From: Ypsolopha sequella
Lineage: Eukaryota; Arthropoda; Insecta; Lepidoptera; Ypsolophidae
Direction: 5' to 3'
Assembly (NCBI GenBank): GCA_934047225.1
Contig: OW204001.1
Location: 13,624,201 to 13,688,200 of the forward strand
Length of the DNA stretch: 64,000 bases
Under the pieces are notes generated by a model. That model did no database searches, was not told the origin of the DNA, and was given only the letters and a program-made list of their open reading frames with translations. Position numbers and translations under genes: made by a program. Below, in pieces: positions 1-9,342 of the stretch. Positions within the stretch are counted from its first letter, which is position 1, and each line of letters begins with the position of its first letter.

Positions 1-71
1 GTTACTAATATCGACTACTTACTGAGTCTTCATTATGAATTTGGCTATATAAATAAATTTCATCTTATACC

Positions 72-329
72 TACAACGTGTAACAGAAAGGTGTGGTCAT
101 ATTTGAAGAGCTTACAGACAATGGTATAAAACAACTTTTACTATGGGAACAACCCTGAAATCACGAAAAAAAAATCAACTGTTTCATAGAAAAATGCAAT
201 GCCGCTCGACCGAAATATTTAGAAGGGCGGTTTTTTTTTTAGAGATTTCAGGGTTGGTTTCATAGAAAAAGTTGACATTGACTGAATAAGTTCTTCAAAT
301 ATGACCACACCTTTCTGTTACACGTTGTA
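72..329. mobile_element. MITE, family A copy 1 (long terminal inverted repeats)
   Basis: The left end (CAACGTGTAACAGAAAGGTG after TA) is the reverse complement of the right end (ACACCTTTCTGTTACACGTTG before TA). The inverted repeat continues inward with ATTTGAAGAGCTT. No coding capacity. Related copies lie at 5461-5653, 30062-30329 and 57541-57813, so this is a dispersed non-autonomous DNA element. The flanking TA suggests a TA target duplication. Confidence 0.8.
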
Positions 330-1398
330 TGTGCTTTTTATTTAATATGTTTGCGATATTTCCGGTTCCTAAAATAGTGAAACTCGTAAAATGACGAACA
401 TGTTTCTGAATTTAGTTGGCACAATGTGCGATATAAGTTAATTCATCATCTGTAAAATGCCAACATTCTAAGATTTTATTTTGATTTAATTCGTACAATG
501 CTCCCAACGTGATAATGAGCATACAAATCTTCGTCACTGTTCGGCAAAGTTCGTATTTCCTTACACTTTTGTATACAATCAATAAGGTCACGTTGTACGT
601 CCGGTCGCTGGGTTATAGATTTGTATGCGCATTATTACTTTGGGAGTACTCTACTATGCTGCAAAGTTTCATCATGACTCGTTGATTAACAATTCAAATT
701 TACACGAGTCCTGGCCCAGCAATCTCAAAAAGATTCAGTCGATCGTTTATCGTTCGAGCATACGTGCATCTCCGACGATATTCGTTCGAATTTTTTTCAC
801 TTAGTAGTAGGCCCTCTGACTGCGCCTTATTCCACTACAACACTTCGTGCTTTATCTCTATCAAAATATCTTGTGACTCACCAATATTTACCTCATAAAC
901 AGAGTTGCCTAATGAAATTTCATAGGACTGATAGGATCTTCTCTCATCCCAAGTGTAAAGGAATTACTAATGTACATCTACATAACTTTTGTTTCAGATC
1001 GTCTCCTCGGTAAGTTTGTACTAGGCTCGTATATGTTTGCAAGAGGTCGCGCTCTGCAGCATTGGAACGCAGCCCTAGCTTCTCCCATGGAACAAGTGAA
1101 ACAATGGCATCCGATCACGAATTAATGTTTTTTTTTTTACATGTACAGTAATAATGCGACTTCTCTTCCTGCGAAGGTTCGTATGTCGGGCGATCACTGA
1201 TAATCTTGACAATTCCGAATTTAAAATTTGCATCCAGAAATTTGGATCGTCGCCTGACAGATAAAGCTTCGCCGAAAGAAGAGCCACCGAGGCCCCCATT
1301 CACATTGAAACAGCGGGCGCGGGTAGGCGGGGCGAATACAAATTCAAACGCCACGCCGCGCCCGCTGCGGTACTGTGAATGTGTCCATGCGATTTATA
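330..1398. other. gene-free stretch
   Basis: No coding sequence that I can support. The open frames at 1075-1463 have no recognisable domain. Base composition shifts from AT-rich to GC-rich near 1290-1390, just before the GC-rich TIR element. A 12-nt segment at 998-1009 is bounded by strong splice-like signals (see findings). Confidence 0.5.
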
Positions 1399-1620
1399 CT
1401 ATAGTCCGGCTTCTTCGTGCGCGACCTTCCTGCGCAGTACAGACGTTGGCGGGGGCGAGGTAGCTTCGACTGCGTGACTGCGACTGTCGGTGAGTGAAGC
1501 GCAGCAGCACGCGCTTCCCTTCCCCGCTACACCACCCGCCCCCGCTAACATCCTCGTACCTCGTCTCCGCCAACGTCTGTACCCCGCAGGTTGGTCGCGC
1601 ACGAAGAAGCCGGACTATAG
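1399..1620. mobile_element. GC-rich TIR element with about 60-bp inverted repeats
   Basis: The 222-bp unit starts CTATAGTCCGGCTTCTTCGT and ends with its reverse complement. The inverted repeat extends about 60 bp with a few mismatches, through ACAGACGTTGGCG on the left. The centre is GC-rich and lacks a gene. The high GC against AT-rich flanks suggests a fairly recent insertion. Confidence 0.75.
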
Positions 1621-1794
1621 CATGACAACTGGACAAGTTTAATTTCGCTACGCCCATGCTATCAAGTGGGTGGGCGGTAAGGAACACAATTCTTAGATAT
1701 TTTTGCACAAGCCAGTAAACTGTCCGCTTAAAAACAAAAAGACTACATCTTAATCATTGTGGACACAATTTGTGCAACTGTTTCTATAAAGTGT

Positions 1795-1905
1795 GTAATA
1801 ATGTATTCATTCTAAATTTTTTCGCGGCAAAATGTTAACAGCTTTGAAACTTGTGTAATAAGATACCTTGAAACGGTGACATTCAGATGCATGGCCGTCC
1901 CTCTT
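1795..1905. repeat. fragment of dispersed repeat family I
   Basis: Contains TTCATTCTAAATTT and GGTGACATTCAGATGCATG, shared with 3415-3600 (reverse orientation) and 33506-33713. No coding content. Confidence 0.5.
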
Positions 1906-2139
1906 CTACAAGGCTTTTTGCAATTTTCAGGAAAACGAAATAAGCTACGAGAAAATAGCTTAGAGCTTAATATTTTTTATAAAATTGCCCTTAAATTAAT
2001 TTCTACATTTATTTTAATAGAAGTTATAGTTTACGAGCCGCGTTAATAGAAAGCTGATGAAAAAAATTTGGCACAATAATGGGATTATTAGGTTTAAAAA
2101 AAACGTGTACAAAGTCAGCAACATATTATAATAAAAATA

Positions 2140-2330
2140 TTATATAATAGTAGTTTATGCTACAAGTGCGGTAAGGAGGCAATAACTTGCGAGAACGATT
2201 TGAAACACGAGCGTAGCGAGTGTTTCAAAAGTTTCGAGTGAGATATTGCTCTTACGTGGGTACGTGGGTGTTTCATACTACGTTTTTCAATGCTTAGTAT
2301 GAGGAAATAAAAGAAAAATAATTAAAGAAA
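2140..2330 (+). repeat. family H dispersed repeat, 5' part
   Basis: TAGTAGTTTATGCTACAAG to the CATACTACGTTTTTCA stretch matches 52761-52866 and, in reverse, 47480-47603. The rest of this copy appears to resume at about 3030-3225, so the copy looks split by inserted DNA that includes the TIR element at 2639-2869. Confidence 0.55.
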
Positions 2331-2638
2331 AAAGTAAGTCTTATTGAAGTAAAAAAAATTCGCATTTTTGTACTTCATGGTGCTCTTCAACATTGAATGT
2401 ACCCATAGACCACAATGAAGATGGTTTATATTTCTTTGTCAGTTCACTGAAAATGGTCAAGAGAAAGTTTTTTTTCGAACAAGTATGGCAGCTCACTCAC
2501 GCGAACATTTGAACTTTGTCCGCTTTAATGTGCGCTAAAAAACCGATACTGTAGGGCAAAGTGCAAAGATTTGTTCAAGTATTTGCATATAATATACCCT
2601 AAACCCGTGCCACACTATTATTTGCTAAGTCAAATTCA

Positions 2639-2869
2639 AGCCCCTATTCTGTATCTTTGGTTGCCAACTGAACTGGGTGCGTATCATCAAAAACATAGAT
2701 AAAGACGGAAATTTCAAAATTGTCTTTAGTGGGTATTGAACTATTAACGAACTGTGCCGTCACTTCAAGTGCGAACATATCCTTGGACAATCGGAGTTCG
2801 ATAGTATATCTACGTTTTTGATGGTAGGCACCCAGTCCAGTTGGCAACTAGAGATACATAACAGGCCCA
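2639..2869. mobile_element. TIR element inside family H copy
   Basis: Inverted repeats of about 55 bp: GTTGCCAACTGAACTGGGTG on the left against CACCCAGTCCAGTTGGCAAC on the right, continuing into CATCAAAAAC and its complement. No transposase. It lies between the two halves of the split family H copy. Confidence 0.7.
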
Positions 2870-3029
2870 CATGTCTGGCTCAACAAAGAACTATACATAA
2901 CCTCAAAACAATGATTACATGAACTTTTAAGTGCCCCAAATTTTATTTTCCAATTAATTAATACATTAAAACTACAATTTTTTTCCCTTTAAATTTTAAC
3001 ATGAAATTAAAGGGTTATGAAATTAAAAT

Positions 3030-3225
3030 TATGACTGGCTCAAAAGGACCGAGTATCCAGAGCCATAAAACAGTGAAAAATATATATATTTTATAGTACA
3101 CAAGAAAAGGTTGCAGGTTAGCCAACTTTTTGTAAATATGATTGTTTATATTTGTAAAATTGATTTTACCAACAGTTTTGATGCATATCAAATAAGTCTT
3201 TACGAGCACTTGCAATGACAAAGAT
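3030..3225 (+). repeat. family H dispersed repeat, 3' part
   Basis: GGCTCAAAAGGACCGAGTATCCAGAGCC, GGTTGCAGGTTAGCCAACTT (as separate blocks) and CTTTACGAGCACTTGCA match 52900-53095 and the reverse of 47225-47440. Probably the continuation of the block at 2140-2330. Confidence 0.5.
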
Positions 3226-3414
3226 TTTATTCTTGAATCTGAGATTTGATTATGTATTTTTGCTCATCTTTGATATGTCATTAGCTTTATAATCCTCCTA
3301 CAAAAATATATGTAAGAACATACCTAATTATGAAAACTTGTATAAAGAATAATTCCGTCTGTAACAATTTTCTCGTAGCAAACACTGTTTTTCTGGAAAT
3401 CACATAAAATCTCA

Positions 3415-3600
3415 ATTTGACACACATTTTAGGGGGGGTGATTCAGCTCGTATAGGGGCAGGGACGGTCATGCATCTGAATGTCACCGTGACAAAGGTAA
3501 GTACCATACATAATTTCAAAGCTGTTTGACATTTAGCCAAATTATGCATAACTGCATTGAAATCTAGATTGAACACATTATGAGGAAAATGTTTCAAAAC
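3415..3600 (-). repeat. family I dispersed repeat
   Basis: Shares CATCTGAATGTCACCGTG and flanking blocks with 33600-33660 and, inverted, with 1860-1900. The minus-strand open frame here falls inside the repeat and has no recognisable domain. Confidence 0.5.
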
Positions 3601-5460
3601 ATTCGGTAGACAAAAATGAAAGGTAAAAACTAAGATCTGAATTGGTAATGAACTTGACTCTCGCTCGACCAATTTATGGTTTAGCAAGGATTTTTTTTTT
3701 TTGTTTAGTACCTACCTTAAAAAAGACAATCAGGCCAAAATTAAACAAGGACTCGTCATAGTATATGATTCTATAAATGTTAAACATATTTACGAAAATA
3801 TTAATCACTTTGTTTTAAATAGTTTTCTATGAAGATTTTAAAGATTTACTGTAGATATAAATACATGTATATTTTCTGAATTCGATCATATTTTAACATA
3901 ATTGTCATTTAAATAATTATTATGCTGTAACTATTATGCTTAAGTCAATATTTCTGCTGGCCATACTAAAGAATTTTCTTAAAGAACTGCACCGTCACAA
4001 ATGAAAAAAACAATAATCTTACGTTAGTATTACGAATTTGATTGTTATTCACATGCTTGTTTTTTAAGTTGTTCAATAACATCAGTACACTATGTGGCGA
4101 CAGCCTTAGGCCCAGTTTTAGATTTGGGAAATATTTGCAAAGCTAGTGACGAATAAAATAAATTCTCAAATCTTCAATTGTCAGTAACGTATTATTTTTG
4201 TGTTAAATTCCAAACTAATGTCTACCTAAAATCACATTAATAACGAACCGGCGTGTACAAAGGATTTAAAAATATGCGTATGTAGTGCAGAGTGTTGAAA
4301 TTTACTAAAACAAGATGATTTGCTTAACATACTGAACAATTTTTCAAAGAAACCTAATGTAAAGTGACGTGCAGTACAGTACTTTGAGATGATCTGATAA
4401 ATGAAGTAATTGATAATACGATTTGATATTGATAATTGATATAATAAACTGATAGAAAAGAGTACGCGAGAACATCTGATTGTGAACTAACTTCCGCCAC
4501 AGTATAAGAAAGTAGATAGTAGTTTAACTGGGCGGTGTCCATGAAATCAATCTAAACACGCGCTAGGGCTGCCAACTGACAAATGCGCGCTTACAGTGTC
4601 AACGCGGCAACGTGCGTACGTAACTGTGGTGCGACGGCGACTGTCGTAAACTGAGTTGAACCGAGATTTGGGAGGGATTCGTTTCGTCCCGTTTGTATGA
4701 AGATAGAATACTGTCTACTTCATTATACTGTGCTTCCACGGTCGCGCAAGCTCGCTTACGCTGTATGTACTGGCTGGCCCGTACACATAAAATTAAAACA
4801 GATACACAGATAAGGAAAGCCGTTGTGCGAACATTTGCGTAAATACATAGTTATATAATTTGAGGAACTTTGTTCAGTATAATCAGTAAAATACCTGGTA
4901 ATACCTGGTGATAGTGTCAGCAATCTTTTCACGTGCTGTTTCATCTTTAAATGATAGCTATACCACAAATCGTAACTACAAAATTTTTATGATAAAATTC
5001 TATCACCGCTACAGTGCTCAAATAGTCGAAATTTAATTTTGCATTTTGCTGAACTTACTAGATCTAAGTATTTTTTTATTTTATTTATCATTTTAATTTT
5101 AAGTATTATGAGTTTTTTATATTTATCGAAGGCCGAAGCAAGCAGTTTTCTCGTATAACCAATAACAATTTTAGATAATATTAAAACACACCAATGAATG
5201 TACTTTTGTCAAATTATATATCCGTTTAATAAAACCTACGGAAAATATTATATTTATAAATGTTAGCATAATATCATTACTATATAAAATATACAAATAC
5301 CTAGCTACTTACATATTTGATATACCTATAATTTCGAAATTATGTGCAAATTATATCAAATAAATAAATGATGTAACGCCAAATTGGTGATAAAGTACTG
5401 TGTTTTATTAAAAAACTACTTTTGCAACGAACCATTCGGTTGTACCTATCCCAAATGATA
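3601..5460. other. gene-free stretch
   Basis: AT-rich sequence with no ORF or domain I can support. A somewhat GC-richer patch lies at 4560-4750 without recognisable coding. No RNA gene seen. Confidence 0.5.
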
Positions 5461-5653
5461 TACAAGGTGTAACCATATTTAAAGAGCTTATTCAGTCAAT
5501 GGTATAGAACAACTTTTACAATGGAGCCCACTGAAATCTCAAAAAAAAATCTGCCTTTCCATACATGTCGGCTAAGCGGCAGTAAAAGTTGTTCTATACC
5601 ACTGACTGAATAAGCTCTTCAAATTTGGTTACACCTTTCTGTTACACGTTGTA
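5461..5653. mobile_element. MITE, family A copy 2
   Basis: A shorter family A copy: the right end GGTTACACCTTTCTGTTACA is intact, while the left end has lost part of the terminal block. The inner TTATTCAGTCAATGGTATAG and its inverted partner are retained. Confidence 0.75.
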
Positions 5654-6149
5654 TAAGATAACCACTGATTAATCTAAACACGCACCTTAGACTGTCAAAC
5701 TAAAACCCAATAGTATAGGAGGATTGAGAATTTCAATTACTCAAGTAGTAAGTATAACAGTAGCGTGCACAGACTTTTCACACAGGCTAGATAAAAAATA
5801 TAAAAGTCTTAACACTTACCAAATAAGTGTTAAGTTTCCGGTACGAGCCTTTCTCGATTACTTCTTTTTTTCACCAAACCCAAGTTTTGAAAACGCACCA
5901 TTCCTTAATTTTTGAACACACACATTGCCGGCACAACTTTTACAGTAATTTTTACTACTGCCAAAAGCCTTTTTAGCAATTTTTAGACCCAATTATTATT
6001 TTTTATACTGCTTGTCATCAATTTGCGTAATGAACGAACAATAATATAACAAAGTCGCGTCGAAGGTGGTTTCGTAAGACTTCGGTAATTTTCAGTGAAT
6101 GTCGGGTATAAACATTACGTCGAAGCCATCGCATTTTGCAGAGTCTTCG

Positions 6150-6572
6150 TGTTCACGCGCAGCATGACGTGTGATTCGCGCGCATGCGCGGACGACCACT
6201 CCCCCCCCGCCGCGCGCCGGTCGAGGCGCGCGCGGGCGCTGGTCTCACTCTGTTTCGCCGCAACCGTCGACCGAACAATACATGTGTGCATACATTCGCG
6301 CTGCCAGCCCAAATAATATCGCGGACCCATCATTTAGGTTGTGAAAGTGTAGTGTTCACGTTACCACGAACCAAGACATCCAGCTCATCACTGCCCAAGA
6401 CGCCAGCTTCAATCAGCCCAACGAGAGGAGACGACACGCGGCGCAGTTGCCGGCCCATCGAAAACATTCCAACCAGGTCAGTGCACCCACATTGTTTCCC
6501 ACAATCTTTTCTTCTCCCGTGTCATATCCTCAAATCCTATCAGCCCTGCAGTTCTGTAACCCCGCGGTTACA
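6150..6572 (+). repeat. 5' long terminal repeat of the BEL/Pao element
   Basis: Begins TGTTCACGCGCAGC and ends CGCGGTTACA (TG...CA). The first 100 bp are very GC-rich. The last 18 bp, TGTAACCCCGCGGTTACA, form a 7-bp stem. Frames read through this region (about 6184-6723) are shadows, because the same frames recur in the 3' LTR. Confidence 0.93.
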
Positions 6573-7662
6573 TTTTTGGCCCTTCGAACCGTTAGAACCA
6601 GCCCCCCCCTTCTATTTACTACAGTCCATTTTCAATACAAGAAAAATTTTGGTCCGTCGAGCGGAAAATTTTTGGTTTATATCACCCCCCGTCTCCCCCT
6701 CGCCGGCCCGTAACTTTGTTTGAACCAGCCCCCGTCGATTTTCCCGTACAGTCCATTTTCACCCGGTTAAATATTTTGCCCCCTTTCCCGGCAAAAAATA
6801 TTTTGTGGTCTCGAATACCTATTGCGGGTAGGTAATTAGAACCGCCGCCTAGAACATTCCATTTATCGGTATAGAACCGGCCCATACATTCAGCCCAATT
6901 GTTTAATACAGTCCACTATATTTCTTTATTAAACCCAATTTACCCAATTTTTACCCGCGGAGTGGGTAATTTCCCCACTGTCAAAGATAGTTTAGGTATC
7001 TTGCGAGATATTTTTTCGGTGCGAGTATAAATTTGCTTTATTTCGTGCATTTACGTAAGTTACGCACATACGTAAAACCCACGTATACATAAGTTATTAC
7101 GTAACGAACGTTTACGTTTACGTATTATTACGTTACCAAAGCTTGATCTGCATCATTGGATTGTCCGCTCATTTAGATCCGATTTCGGCTAGGTAAACGC
7201 ATTCTTTGTTGTTTATGAGTTCGAGGCAGTAGATAGGTATTTTATTATATAAATAGAATAGCATAATAACATAGGAGTGAACAAGGTCATCAACCCTTTT
7301 TGATATTTTATGTTACGGTAATCTTGTGTTACGGTAAAAGTTTTCCGAACAGTTTTATCCTGTTATTGTCTGCCTTTTATTGTTTATGGTACACATATAG
7401 GGTGTTCCACGTTGGTTTATCAGCTCATATACAGGTTGTTTTAAAAAAAAAAATTTTTTTTTTTTTTCTCTCTCTTTCGTGTTTATTTAAGAGTTCCGTA
7501 TTCCGTTTGAACATAGTCATTGTTACTTCATCCGCGCAAGTGTCTCAGCTCTGTTCATCTGTCTCATTAATTATTTTGGTTGTACGTCCGCTCTTATAGT
7601 TCAGCTCAAACTCGTTGCGTATTTTGTCTTAGTAATCAACCACCTACTTTAACAAAATTAAG
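6573..7662 (+). promoter_or_regulatory. Leader/5' UTR of the BEL element with possible primer-binding site
   Basis: About 1.1 kb between the LTR and the gag start. The sequence just inside the LTR, TGGCCCTTCGAACCG (6577 onward), starts with TGG as expected for pairing with a tRNA CCA end, but I cannot match it to a specific tRNA. The leader carries repeated GAACCAGCCCCC and ACAGTCCATTTTCA blocks, and a stretch of alternating ACGTA motifs near 7050-7130. No upstream ORF is convincing. Confidence 0.5.
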
Positions 7663-9231
7663 ATGCCTTCGAAATCACAAGCCGCGATGTTTCGTGAGGC
7701 CGTAAAGGCGATAGTTCTGTTAAAGGAGATCGGTGCGGCGGTAGAGGCAGGCGACAGAAAAACTTATTCTGTGGCGGACTTCACCGCTCGTTACGCAAAC
7801 ATACAAAGCGTTAAAACTAAGTTAGAGAACGTATATTATGAGATCCTTGACGATGAGGATTTGTCCGACGAAACTGAGGCAACCTACACAAAAAATTTTC
7901 AGTCGGCACTTAGCAATTATGATGCTATCCTAGTGGCATTTGAAAAATTAAATGAAAAATCAGCTCTTCCGGACAAGACGCAACCCCTCAGCTCAGGTAC
8001 ACCCGTTGGTGTTTTACCAAAAATACCCATACCCGAGTTTCATTCGAACGTTGAAGAATGGCCCTCATTTATTGCCGTTTTTAGGAGCCTCGTCAGTGAG
8101 ATGGCTACAGTCTCGGATGCTGTCAAACTGCATTACTTGTTAGGCGCCCTAAAGGGTGAGGCACACGATATGGTGAAACACCTCTACCCTACCAACGAGA
8201 ATTATCCCATAGCCATGGAAATTCTCACCAAGCGTTACGACAATCGTCGTGTACTCATTGACCGGTTTGTGGACATTATAATGAACCTTCCGCACATCCA
8301 CATGCGATCGGATATCCGCACATCATTCTTAATTCCGCTTATCTCAGCGCAAAGCGCTCTCCGCAATCTGGATCTGCCCATGAAGGATTCTGACTATGTT
8401 TTCGTGTCAATGGTGGTGCGAAAACTACAAGGCGAGCTCCGCACTCTTTTCGAGCGGAAGTACGGATCTCGTGCAACTCTGCCCACGCTCAAGAAACTCA
8501 TTGAGTTTCTGGAAGAGCACGCACGCTGCAAGGAGAATGAGTCATCGTTCCTTGCGTCACAGGAGGCTCCTTCTTCATCACGGCTCGGCCCGTCAGAAAG
8601 GCTCGCTCAGCTCAATAAGCTGCTTCAACCCACTCGAGGTACTCCACGTCAGCCCTACCAGGCTCATCAAGAGTTCCGCCCCATAGCTCCTCGGCAGGAC
8701 AATCGTTCCCCCCGTCCTATTCGTCAACCATTTATGGCATTTGAGACAGCGCCAGTTTACTCGGCCCGATCATCCCCATCACCCACTCGCCGACAGAATT
8801 ATTCGGCTCAACTTTCTTCCCCTACTGGTGGTATGCCATGCCCATACTGCAGGAATAGGGGATACAAACTCATCGCCTGCCCAGAGTTCAACAACCAGCC
8901 AGTTCAAGGTCGGTGGGACTTTGTGAACTCACGCAACCGGTGCCGACGCTGTTTGGGTCCTCATTATGAGAACGAGTGCAGGTCTACACGTGCATGCAAG
9001 GAGTGTGGGCGGTCTGACCACCATACTTCACTGCATCGCCATGGGGCCATGTCTCCGACACGCTCATCTGCTCATTTGCTGCCTCCGTCTCTACGTGAGC
9101 AGCCCAGACAGCGCTCAGCGCATGAGCCTCAGTACCGTTCGGCACATGCTACACAGGCATATACGTCCCATTCCAACTCGCCCACTCAATCGCGATCGCC
9201 AAGTAGGTCTCGGGTAGGTAGTCAACAGTGA
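7663..9231 (+). CDS. gag: Gag polyprotein of BEL/Pao element
   Basis: The 522-residue structural protein packages the element RNA. It starts at the first good ATG after the leader. The N-terminal third is helical and charged. Residues about 125-290 match the DUF1759-type region of BEL gags (PEFHSNVEEWPSF, then LHYLLGALKGEA and ILTKRYDNR). A Pro/Ser/Arg-rich linker follows, then a cluster of zinc-knuckle-like motifs from Cys393 (CPYC, CRRC, CKEC with following His) to about residue 460, and a Ser/Arg-rich tail. In the first knuckle the usual His is replaced: the spacing CPYC-x9-C has Tyr where His is expected. It ends in UGA followed by CUA. The downstream frame is the same and open into pol, so the stop is probably partly read through to give Gag-Pol. 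No frameshift or internal stop. Confidence 0.9.
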   Translation: MPSKSQAAMFREAVKAIVLLKEIGAAVEAGDRKTYSVADFTARYANIQSVKTKLENVYYEILDDEDLSDETEATYTKNFQSALSNYDAILVAFEKLNEKSALPDKTQPLSSGTPVGVLPKIPIPEFHSNVEEWPSFIAVFRSLVSEMATVSDAVKLHYLLGALKGEAHDMVKHLYPTNENYPIAMEILTKRYDNRRVLIDRFVDIIMNLPHIHMRSDIRTSFLIPLISAQSALRNLDLPMKDSDYVFVSMVVRKLQGELRTLFERKYGSRATLPTLKKLIEFLEEHARCKENESSFLASQEAPSSSRLGPSERLAQLNKLLQPTRGTPRQPYQAHQEFRPIAPRQDNRSPRPIRQPFMAFETAPVYSARSSPSPTRRQNYSAQLSSPTGGMPCPYCRNRGYKLIACPEFNNQPVQGRWDFVNSRNRCRRCLGPHYENECRSTRACKECGRSDHHTSLHRHGAMSPTRSSAHLLPPSLREQPRQRSAHEPQYRSAHATQAYTSHSNSPTQSRSPSRSRVGSQQ

Positions 9232-9239
9232 CTACCTAC
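9214..9239 (+). promoter_or_regulatory. Hairpin enclosing the gag UGA stop (candidate readthrough element)
   Basis: GTAGGTAGTC (9214-9223) pairs perfectly with GACTACCTAC (9230-9239) across a 6-nt loop. The UGA at 9229-9231 spans the loop/stem junction and is followed directly by CUA. UGA-CUA is an established leaky stop context. The 37 codons from 9232 to 9342 have no stop and run in frame into pol. A downstream structure is the usual stimulator, but here the stem includes the stop itself, so the role of the hairpin is an inference. Confidence 0.6.
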
Positions 9240-9342
9240 AATAACAGAGCACTATGAAGGCGAGGACGACCAGCACTCAGCACACTCAGCACACTCATCA
9301 CACATTCACTCATCACATACACACTCAGTTCATTTTCACTCA

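Noticed and set aside
3412..3687. 91-residue minus-strand frame
   Set aside because: It overlaps a dispersed repeat (family I) and has no domain.
6184..6723. 179-residue and 88-residue plus-strand frames across the 5' LTR (and 13334-13845 in the 3' LTR)
   Set aside because: They fall in LTR and leader sequence, are repeated because the LTR is repeated, and show no domain.
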